Source: Struthio camelus
Lineage: Eukaryota; Chordata; Aves; Struthioniformes; Struthionidae
Assembly (NCBI RefSeq): GCF_040807025.1
Contig: NC_090952.1
Span: 6,650,001-6,714,000 of the forward strand
Length of the DNA stretch: 64,000 bases
Direction of reading: 5' to 3'
Of the stretch, positions 38,086 through 46,733 are shown piece by piece (the stretch's first letter is position 1; every line of letters begins with the position of its first letter). The notes under the pieces were generated by a model. It saw nothing but the letters and a program-made list of their open reading frames with translations. It was not told the origin of the DNA and made no database searches. The position numbers were made by a program, and so were the translations under genes.

Positions 38086-38729
38086 CTAAGGTTGGACTCT
38101 GTTTGAACCGCAGACTAAGAATAAATATGAAATATTATTTCTTCTGTCTTCCTTCAACACCCGCCCCCCAAGGGCTAGTAGGAACCAGACAGACAGATGA
38201 AGCCGTCCTACCATCTTCTTATAATCTCTCTCTGCTCCCCGTTCCTTAATTTTACAATTAACTCTGCCAATGAATCTTGTTTTCACAGTGCACCAGGCTA
38301 TCCTATCACTAGAGGGACACTCGGTTGCATTCAGGTAGGTGATTATTTTCTTGAAGCACTTTGCATTTATAACCACAGCCCTTCGCTGTGGCACTCTGTC
38401 CTCTTCAGAGCGTCCCTTCTGCGCAGAGGTGGGCCTCGTCGAGGGGATGCTGGATCTGCAGAGAGGCTTTCTGCAGAGGGAGTCAGGATGGGTTTTGTTT
38501 CTCAGATCTGATATTCCAGCCTGGCTGCTGCCGCTGACTTAGGCAAGAACAAAGCATGATGCTTAGGTTTATTATTCACGATGTGGGACTCTGCCACCTT
38601 TTTAGAAAATCTGCATTGTAGACAGGGTCTCTTTGTCACTTTACTAATACCACTGTGTTCTATTAACGGCGAAAGGATTTTTATAATCTAGTTTACTCAT
38701 TACTAGTTATGTTTCTTTACATCTAGGGT

Positions 38730-38800
38730 CAGAGCCAAAACTCATTAAAGGCAGTGGGAATCTTCCCATTCAGTCCCCTTGGCTTTAGCTCAAGCCTGTA
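38730..38800 (+). mobile_element. Possible ancient sauropsid repeat fragment
   Basis: The run 'aaaggcagtgggaatcttcc' then 'cattcagtccccttggcttt' resembles a widespread old amniote repeat motif of the form 'GAAGTCAGTGGGAATCTTTCCATTGACTTCAGTGGGCTTTGGATCAGG'. The family is not identified. It may be the same type as the fragment near 34.9 kb. Confidence 0.45.
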
Positions 38801-40694
38801 TTCAGCCCCTCTGTGCCTGGACAATGAAGATCAGTGATGGCAGTCTCACTATCAGTGTCTTTGTGCCACCACGTCGCATTTCTAAAACCTGCAGCACAAT
38901 GTCCATTTGTTTTTAGCAACTGCTTCCTTTCAGATTTCAAAAATAAACAAGTCCATGGAAGAAACATTTCTTTTGGCTCTGCATGGGCTGAAAGCTGATT
39001 TGCAGACATTTTAATTTTGGTAGACAGTGTCTCTTTGATTCTCTCCACCATCTCAGTACACCAGCCTGCTATTTTTGCCCCACAGGCAGGCTTGGCTGCA
39101 CTGAGTCATGTAGCTTTGGTTTACTTTGGAGCTAGTGTAACCAGCGATAATCCCAGCGCTCGTCCTATGGAGACAAGAAGCGTTTACTTGTGAAATCTAA
39201 CAGAAGGACGGCAGCCTGACGAAAGCAGGGCTGAGCATATTCTTTTAGCATATGCAAAGGGAAGAAAGAAAGAGTGCCATGATTAAGTGGCTCCCATATC
39301 ACTGCAAGATTATCACATGCTCTGCAGCCGATGGCCGGGCAGAGCATTAGCGCAGGAGAGTTTAGCTTTGCTGGATGACGCATGGGACGTCTAGGACTGT
39401 CCTGGCCTTGCGGGTCAGAGCTGAAGGGACCGTCTCGCGCTGCTGCAGGTGCTGCTCTACCCATCTGGGAGCTAGACAGAGCTTTTGCAGGGTTTTCTCC
39501 CTCCACTCCAGTTTTTTCAATCAGCCAGTTCTCATCGGCGAACGTGCTTCAGAGCTGCGAGCAGAAACCTTCACTATAAAGGAATGTCTGCAGAGTCCCG
39601 TGGAAGTGAACCGTGCTTCTCGTTCTCAGCCCTAGTGGTAAGAAAATCCCATTTTATCCCCAAAGAAGGAGAAAGAGTAAGAGGGAATTAGAATCCAAAG
39701 AAAAATAAATAAAACAAGCATTCTTGGTCGCTCACTCTGAGGCCTACAGCTGGATGAAACCCATTTTTCTCACACTTTGAAGTTCACATTCTGGCTAAGG
39801 GAAACCTTTCACATGAAATCTGGCCTCTGACTGAGGAAGGTCACTGCAGCGAGAAGATTTGGATGACGATAGATACCTCAAAGAGATGGAATATTTTTCT
39901 TACCTCAAATGCTGTGTATGGATAAAACCTGGCTCATGAATTTCTTCCTCGTTGGGTGGATATCTTTGTCTTTCTGCCACAGACTCCAGCAGAACAAAAT
40001 CACGATCAAACCCTGTGCCTGTCTCCTTTTGTTGATGGCTATTTATTTTCCCTCGCATTTCTCTCGTTTTGTACTCTTGGCTCAAAAGTCTCTCTAGCGC
40101 TCCAAACCAGTTAATTCTTCCTAAGAGCCATATGGGCCCAAGGCCTAGACTATATTTATAAGCTGTAAGGATCTCCCTAGGCAGCCTCAGTTACAAAGGA
40201 TTAGAGTCAAACAGCTACAAGGAGATGCTCAAAAACAACCTCAGAGCGAAAACACAAAGACATGGAACATCACACGTTTCCCCCCTGTTAAAGTTTAAAA
40301 AAACAAACCGCAGTTCAAAGTCATGTATAACGGGAGGTGAGTAATCTTTTTCCTTTAATCTCCCATGTTTCCAGCAAAAGGACGAAACGTTCTGCTTTCC
40401 TCTGGTGTCCGAACACATGTGTTTAAGAGGTGTTCTCAGGCCGGCCCCGCGCTTTTCCACCGCTACAAACGCAAGGAAAATTGCCTGAGGGAAGAGCACC
40501 GGGGTGAGCTAGGACCGGGGCTTGCACTGCAACGGATGCGGGCAGTGACAAGCCTCAACGGGACCGCGAGGGAAGAGCCTGCCTGAATGCTAGGAAGGGA
40601 TGGATAACAGGAATGAGAAGTTTTCTTCTAGTGTGACCTAACAATTTTTAAATGAAAACGCAATTGCCTGCAGTACGTTACTTTGTACTTTTGC

Positions 40695-40815
40695 TTCCTT
40701 GTTGCTGTTGAAGTGACAGGAGTGAAAGGCTTCCTCTTCCAGGTTTGCTTTGTGGCTTTGGGTGATTCATTAAACCCTTCTGTGTCATATTTTCCCCTTA
40801 GGTATAAAGGAGAAA
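40695..40815 (+). mobile_element. MIR-type SINE relic
   Basis: The words 'tttgtggctttgggtgattc', 'attaaacccttctgtgtcat' and 'attttccccttaggtataaa' follow MIR 'TGTGACCTTGGGCAAGTCACTTAACCTCTCTGTGCCTCAGTTTCCTCATCTGTAAAATGG' in order and spacing. Boundaries are approximate. Confidence 0.65.
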
Positions 40816-43800
40816 GGTGCCCTGAGCCTCTGTTAATGTATGTGCTTCCTGACCGGCCCCTCTGAAGCTGCCATCCCACCGAGGACCATCAAGTCATCAG
40901 AAACATGCCTATGGCTCTCCTGGCCCCAGACCTCTTCCTATTAGTTTTCTAATTGCCTGTATACTACTACGTATTTGAATAAAGCAGTGCAGGAAATGTT
41001 TTTCTGAGCTAGAGAAACGTTTTGTTCCCATTCAGCGTTCAAGCCAAATGGGGCTTTTTTTTTTTTTGAGGCTTTTTTTCATTTTGTCAAAACAAATGAA
41101 AAAGTAAGCAAACGTGTCTGCAACAAACTGAACTCAGTGGCCGCAGAGCAGCCGATAGGCTTGGTGATCGGAGGGTTGCTGCAAGACTCGGGAGATTACA
41201 GCACAGTTTTCTGATCTAATTCAGACTAGGGTCTTGAAACCAGATCTTGCACACATAGGAGATTGGCAAGCTGCAGGCAAAGGCTGGGACGGTGCTTGCT
41301 TTCCCTGGAATTTCCATCCTTAGCAGAAGCTATTCAAAATCGAGACTTCCCACAGAAGCTTTCTGTTTTGATAATATGCCATTTTCCAATGAAAAACATT
41401 TCATCAAAGAGTTCCCCTCCTGGTTTGTTCACAGACTGCCAATGTTAACTTGTCTCGAGATCCCCAAGGGACTACAGGATACGCGTGAATAAAAGACAGC
41501 CTGACGAGATTGTGGAGAGAGGCACACCCAGCGACGGTCTCGCGGCTCTCTGCGGGGTTAAGGGAGCTCTCCTGCTGCTACCTGCAGCAATGCTCCTCCT
41601 CTGTGTGAAGGGATCAGGTGGGACTGGCAACCTCACCCTAAGAAATGACGGCTGTATTTCTGTTTGCTGGGTTAGGGATGCACATGTAGCCAGCTCCTTG
41701 ATTGTCTTGGAGGTTAGCACACGCCTCCAAGCCACACTATGTTCCCATCAAATAAATAATGTCTGAATTCATGAGACGTGTATTGTTGTATCACACAACA
41801 ATGGTGTAACGTGCAAGGCACACTAGCAATATCATGCCTGTTTCCCATCTTCTCTTTTGGGGGCCTGGATTTACAAGATAGGAGACATGGAAAGGTGCCC
41901 AACCACAAAGAGCTCTAGGTACTCTCCAGAAAATGATAGTGAAGTCAATAAGGCACAAGGGAAGACGGAAATCCATAGGCCTGCCAACCTCAGGGCCCAC
42001 GGGCCTACAGTTCTTAGAGGAGGTCACTGTCCTTCTCCTCACCTGCCACAGATCACAGACAGAGAAAAACGTCTTTGAATTTGTTGGCCTATTCTACTTG
42101 TTTCTCTCTTGCAGGCATGTAACAAAGCCCAGTTCTGGAGGCCCAGGTCAGTACTCCCTAGCCTAGCACACAGCTGCGAATCTCAGCTCTCACAGACGCG
42201 AAAGGGCTAGAGCTCCTTTGGCGAGTACCTCTGTTTCATAGCTTGTGCCTCTGGTCAGGACTGTCTCACTCAAGCTTATAGGAAAGGCTGTCTTTGGGTT
42301 AAAGTGCCTCTAGCTGAAGACACAGGGCAGAATTAGCCATCTAAAATATAGGCTCATGGGCTAGTGGAGACAAAGAAGCTCCTGCCAAGAAAGGTTTATA
42401 AAACAGACATGCTGTATAGGTGGGATGAGTTGCCCTTTGGCAGCACCCATCTCTGCAGTCACACAGGGAGCCTATGTAACTAGCCTGGATTACACATCTA
42501 AAACATGGGTGGCTACACTTAGGCTACACCTAAAATCTATATAGATTTTACCTTTGGCTAAAGCTAATTACAGCACGTAATGGAGGATGCTGGGCAAATC
42601 CAGGCCTAGCTCTGATCTACGGCCATGCCCTCCGCTGGGTGTCCTAGGCTCACGCTTACTCAGGGTGGGCACCAACGGAGCAGCAGGACACAGTGAAGGA
42701 TTCTTGGGGGGCGCCGTCCCCTGCCAAGCTGGCGAAAGGAAGGGAGCATTGCATTTAGACTTCCACGTCAGGCCTCTGCCATCAAAGGATGGGAAGATAC
42801 TTCAAGGGCCGGCCAGGTTGTGTAGTCAAAGCCTGCATTTGGTCCAGGTCTCACAGACTACACTGCCAGGTACACCTTGGCCCTACAAAACGCAGGGTGC
42901 TTAATCTAACACAAGAGGCCATAGCCATGGTATCCTGGCACAATTCTTGTAGTTGCTACGCGCCCTCCCAATCCATTAGCATTGTACCAGTCGTAGGCTC
43001 CCCGTGCCCGTGGGAACTGCAGAAGGGCTAGAAAAGGTCATTTCACTCCCTAATGAAATGCCACTAGCTTTGCAAAGGCGCCTGGCAATTGTATCAGTAG
43101 GGCCATAAATTAATAAAGTAATAATAACAAGGAAGTGAAGCGCGCTAAGATATTTGTTAATATGAGTGAGGAGCGCTGAGGTCCTCAGATGGTATAGCAG
43201 TCACGGCAAAACGAGTTGTGCTGTTATGAAGAGGTTATATTCCAGCTAGCAAATTGCTTTTTCCATCTATATGAATGGAACCTGCTGCTGCATTATGCAA
43301 GCCTGTTATGCTTTGGAAAAACTTTAAGGAGTCGCTGCAGGTATATTACTATGTTCAGGAACAAAATGTGCCCTTCGTACAACCCTCTTTTTATTTTGCA
43401 CGTTTTGGGGAAGAAAATAAAGAATGAAAAATAGTCCCCAGGATCACTTGGCCAGGTTCTGACATTGAATTCTTCGCAAAACTACACACTAGTAGCACTG
43501 ATCTCAATTAAAAAGTCAATTAACTTGACCAACAATTAGAAGGTGTGTTTGGGGCATCAGATAAACCATGCGCAATTTACCAGCAGTCGGTCAATAACCT
43601 CAGATGAATATTTAAACACCCTATGTCCATAAATAAAACATATACTACACTTCTATAGCTGACCTGGAATTTTCATTCTTCGGTTAAGCTTCCTACATGA
43701 TCGGACTTTACTATTATCCATAACTGCTTAAAAGTCCATTATTGCAACACAGTTCTGGAGGGAGTTGTATGTTCTAAAAATTAATTTTAGGAATACAAAA

Positions 43801-44339
43801 TGCATTTGTCATCTTAGGAATGATCTTGGCGTTCATACGGAAATTAGCATTACCTGGTGACCCCTTGCGCCATTGAGAACGGCCTTCCCGATTTAAAGCT
43901 GCGCATGAGAAACGATGCCTGCAGCTCATACGAGTCAGAATTAGTTCAGCCTATTTTGCGTCCAGTTTGCCGTTTGCGTTCGGGACGTTTCTACACCAGA
44001 TACCAATTCTGATGCTCTGATGCGCCCCTGTTCCTTGCAGGCTAACATAGCAGTTTGTAACTCGCAGAACAGCACCTATGTCTTATTTTTGCTCTGGTGC
44101 GTTTCGAGGTAGCATGTGTACTTGCTACACATGTTAAGAATTTAGAAGTACACTAAGAAGAGGCATGGGAAACCGTGCAATGCCCTGATCACAGCTCAGT
44201 TTAAGGTCTAATGCACATGCTATCTTTCTCTTCTTCTTTTGAAGACAAACTGAGCTAGAACTAAAAAAAAAACCAAAAAAACTGACATTCAGCCACGGGG
44301 GTTGGCAGTGCTTTACTGTCTGGCTGTAACAGGTCATTT
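40816..44339. other. Non-coding DNA upstream of the CpG island
   Basis: No gene is recognised. An A/T-run block lies at 41052-41100 and a perfect 20-bp palindrome at 42531-42550. The stretch of about 43470-43830 is AT-rich, free of recognisable repeats and dense in short homeodomain-type words. It lies 1.7-2.1 kb upstream of the predicted promoter and is a candidate distal regulatory region, unproven. Confidence 0.5.
42531..42550. repeat. Perfect 20-bp palindrome
   Basis: The half-site TAAAATCTAT is followed directly by its exact reverse complement, with no spacer. The match stops at the next base on each side. It is AT-rich and could be a dimeric transcription-factor site or simply a chance palindrome. 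No tandem repeat or transposon terminus accompanies it. Confidence 0.95.
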
Positions 44340-45468
44340 AACCCCAGTCTCTGCGCTGCGGCGTTATCGGGAATGCCAGCGCGTGTGGGGAGCTGTACAG
44401 GTCTCTCGGGGTCCGTATCTGGGCCGCTCAGCGCTTGTCCGCCTCATGGGTGAGGACAACTGGTCCAGCTTTGCGAAGCGGCTTGCGTATGTCAAAAGCC
44501 AAAAAAACCGGATGCGCGTATTGCAACAGGGAGAGCGCAGATTATCCACTCCAGGGAAAGCGGCCCCTCGGGCAGCCTGTGAAGCCTCCCAGGACGCCGG
44601 GCGCTGCCTAAGCGTGCTTTCCGACCCTCGCAGCAGCCGGACGACTGCGGAGGGCTGCGCCGGCTCGCGAGGCACCTGCGGCCGAAGCACCAGCCCCGGG
44701 CCAGCGAAGGCGAGCGGATGCTCCCCCGGGACAGAGGCAGCCGGGGAAGCATCCGCTCGCCCCTGCACGCGTGCTGCCGGGCCCTATATGAGCAAAGGCG
44801 TGGGGAGAGGCTGGGAGCCACGACGCGCGGGCGGCTCTGTCGACACCCAGCCGCCCGCCGATAACGCCCGGGTGACACAGGCGCAGCTGCCAGGAAAACC
44901 CGCAGCTGATTAGGGAGGCAGCTGAGTTATGTAAATAATAACCGCAGCCGGGCTGCCCCAGCTACCCGGCTCGAAGGAGACGGTTTCGCAGGGCCCCTGA
45001 GAGCAGGCGATGAGCAGCGGCCGTCGTGGGGTGCCCTCAGGAGCAAAACCCGTCACGGGAGAGGCTGGCGGTGCCCCACGCCGCCGGGACCGCGCCGCGT
45101 CGGCCGCGGCTTCCCGCTTGCCCCGGTGTCCCCCCGCCGCCTTCCAGCTCGGCCGGGCGGAGGGTGGAGGTGGCAGGGCCAGCACCGGGAGGCCCCAAAG
45201 CGGGCTCGCTGCGCGGCGGGGGCAAGGACGCTGGCCCGGCAAGGCAGCCCGCTCCTCAGGCGCTTCGCCAGCGCCCCCCGGCCCCCCTCTGCCGTCGGGG
45301 CAGGCAGGGGCAGGACTTTCGGGGGGACCCGCCGGCGGCAGTGAGGGGGACAAGGGAGCCCGTGGCCCATCTGAGGGCAGCAGCAGCAGCAGCGAGAGGG
45401 AAGCCTCGGCTCCGTCAAACGGCGGGGAGGGAGCGAGGGCGAGCCCAGTCCCCCCTTGCCTCTGCTGG

Positions 45469-45555
45469 TGACGTCTCTCCTTCCTCTTTTTTTTTTTTTT
45501 TTCCCTTCCCCTCGTCCCTATAAAGAATCTCGGGCTCGCATCAAACTTCCCAGCC
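45469..45555 (+). promoter_or_regulatory. Candidate core promoter: CRE-like site, poly-T, TATA box
   Basis: TGACGTCT (45469-45476) differs by one base from the palindromic cAMP-response element. A run of 16 T follows at 45487-45502, then TATAAAG at 45519-45525. A transcription start about 25-30 bp downstream of the TATA box, near 45545-45555, is inferred. That would give a leader of roughly 530 nt before the ATG at 46085. CpG-island genes often use several dispersed starts, so this is only one plausible start. Confidence 0.5.
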
Positions 45556-45683
45556 CAGGCGCACCAGCCCCGGCGGGGTGGGGGCACGGCAGCGGCACAA
45601 GGAGAAGGAGCCGCCCGGCGGCTGCCGGCCGTGGCCCAGCGCCGCCCCGCGCCACCTGCGCAGCCCCAGGCCGGGCTGCCGGC

Positions 45684-45719
45684 GGGGACGGCGAGGGGGA
45701 CGGGGACGGCGAGGGGGGG
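45684..45719 (+). other. Canonical G-quadruplex motif in the predicted leader
   Basis: Four G runs of at least four (45684-45687, 45695-45699, 45702-45705, 45713-45719) are separated by loops of 7, 2 and 7 bases. This satisfies the strict G4 pattern with four tetrads. It lies on the coding strand, between the predicted transcription start and the start codon, so it could fold in both DNA and mRNA. The two 7-base loops have the same sequence, ACGGCGA, suggesting a short local duplication. Confidence 0.8.
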
Positions 45720-45738
45720 ACGGCGGACGGCGGGGAAC

Positions 45739-45747
45739 ATGGAATAA
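45739..45747 (+). other. Two-codon upstream ORF (Met-Glu-stop)
   Basis: ATG GAA TAA lies in the predicted 5' leader. The context AACATGG has A at -3 and G at +4, which is strong by Kozak rules. Between the predicted transcription start (about 45550) and the main ATG at 46085 I found no other ATG. A scanning ribosome would meet this one first, terminate after two codons and would have to reinitiate 338 nt further on. Function depends on the true transcription start lying upstream of 45739. Confidence 0.6.
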
Positions 45748-45754
45748 AGTTATC

Positions 45755-45799
45755 CCGAAAGGAGAGGGGGGGGGGAAAAAAAAGAAAGAAAGAAAAAGC
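45755..45799. repeat. Homopurine tract in the leader
   Basis: A purine-only stretch: about ten G, then A runs, then GAAA units. It lies in the predicted 5' leader just after the two-codon upstream ORF. It is a low-complexity sequence likely to vary in length. Confidence 0.85.
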
Positions 45800-45958
45800 C
45801 CCCAAGCGCTCGCGCCTCGAGGAAGGAAGGAAGGACGAGGAAATCCGACGCAGCACTGACTGGAAAGAGCAATTTGCCTGGGATCAACAAGTGGGAGCTG
45901 CTGCCGCACGCCCCGTCCGCCCCCTGCCTGCCCCGCGCCCGCCGGCAGCCTCTTGACC

Positions 45959-45984
45959 AAAAAAAAAAAAAAAAAAAAAAAAAA
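45959..45984. repeat. 26-base poly-A run in the predicted 5' leader
   Basis: Twenty-six consecutive A lie 100 bp before the main start codon, inside an otherwise very GC-rich island. Poly(dA) disfavours nucleosomes, so it could be a promoter element if transcription starts after it. If it is transcribed, it is an A-rich leader. The length should be treated as approximate because homopolymers are error-prone. Confidence 0.9.
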
Positions 45985-46084
45985 GACAAAACTTGTTGCC
46001 GCACAGAAAAGTTGTCCCCATTTCCAGAAGCGCCGCTCCTGCACCTCGGGAAGGAGATAGCGGCAAGCCGCAGCCGCCCCCGCG

Positions 46085-46148
46085 ATGGTCCGCAGGGCGT
46101 GCGCCGCCCTGGCCGTCTGTGCCCTGCACGGGCTCCTGCTGCTGCAAG
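46085..46148 (+). CDS. First coding exon: signal peptide of an unidentified secreted or membrane protein (partial)
   Basis: The ATG at 46085 has G at -3 and G at +4, a strong Kozak context. It opens 21 codons plus one base before a splice donor (AAG then GTAGGA, intron from 46149). The peptide begins MVRR, continues with a hydrophobic core (ACAALAVCAL, then GLLLL) and ends near Q21. That is the n-region/h-region plan of a cleavable secretory signal. The donor is phase 1, the usual phase when a signal-peptide exon joins an extracellular domain exon. No mature-protein sequence is visible, so the family cannot be identified; receptors, adhesion proteins and secreted factors are all possible. I found no phase-1 second exon before the window ends, which implies a first intron longer than 17.8 kb. 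An alternative is that this short frame is a chance product of a GC-rich island. Confidence 0.6.
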
Positions 46149-46386
46149 GTAGGACCCGCCGGCGCGTGGGCTTCGCGCGCTGCCCCCGCTCCCGCCCGGC
46201 CGCAGCTACCGGGCGCCCCCGCAACCTGCCGCGGCGCCTCCGCGCGGGCCCGGCCTGCCCGCCCGCGGACGGGGCGCCGAGGGAGGGATTGGGGGGGGGG
46301 GATCTCGCCGCCGCGGCACGGTGCGGGGCGGCGGCTGGGGCCCGGGGGGGCGCTCCTGCCGCGGCGGCGGTGCGGGGGCCGGCGGC

Positions 46387-46445
46387 GCCGAGCCGAGCCG
46401 AGCCGAGCCGAGCCGAGCCGAGCCGAGCCGAGCCGAGCCGAGCCG
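46387..46445. repeat. (GCCGA)n pentanucleotide microsatellite, about 12 units
   Basis: Fifty-nine bases of uninterrupted GCCGA repeat lie about 240 bp after the exon-1 splice donor. It generates artificial repetitive reading frames on both strands. Its purity suggests an actively length-changing locus. Confidence 0.97.
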
Positions 46446-46502
46446 CGGCGGCAAGTGCGCGGGGGCGGGCGGCGGCGGCGGGCGCTAGGTGGCGCCTCCC
46501 GG

Positions 46503-46733
46503 CGGGCGCGCGGCGCTGAGGGGGCCGTTGCGGAGGCGCGCGGCGCTGAGGCGGGGGGTGCTGAGGGGGGCGCGCGCGCGCGGCGCTGAGGCGGGCGGCG
46601 CTGAGGGGGCCGTTGTAGGCGCGCGCGGCGCTGAGGGGGCCGTTGTAGGCGCGCGCGGCGCTGAGGGGGCCGTTGTAGAGGCGCGCGGCGCTGAGGGGGG
46701 CGCGCGCGGCGCTGAGGCGCTGAGGCGGGCGGG
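46503..46733. repeat. GC-rich minisatellite, about 30-bp unit
   Basis: The array is built on GGCGCTGAGG followed by variants. The clearest units are 46621-46650 and 46651-46680, which agree except at the last two bases and contain GGCGCTGAGGGGGCCGTTGT. Flanking units are shorter or carry CGCGCG insertions, including an alternating CG stretch near 46571-46581. The array is intronic, strongly G-rich on the plus strand and CpG-dense. Confidence 0.9.

Larger units (their letters stand above)
37606..40694. other. Non-coding DNA with repeat relics, no gene called
   Basis: Contains a possible MIR at 37985-38085, an old repeat fragment at 38730-38800 and a small CpG-richer patch near 40380-40600. 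A 46-bp segment at 38289-38334 has both splice signals and is discussed among the findings. Apart from these I see nothing gene-like. Confidence 0.5.

Noticed and set aside
44302-44913. 203-codon plus-strand frame at the upstream edge of the island
   Set aside because: It has no recognisable domain and an overlapping minus-strand frame of 134 codons, and its composition is explained by GC richness. It ends before the predicted promoter.
44910-45740. 276-codon minus-strand frame
   Set aside because: It is rich in Pro, Ala, Gly and Arg as expected from random GC-rich sequence, overlaps several plus-strand frames and covers the predicted core promoter.
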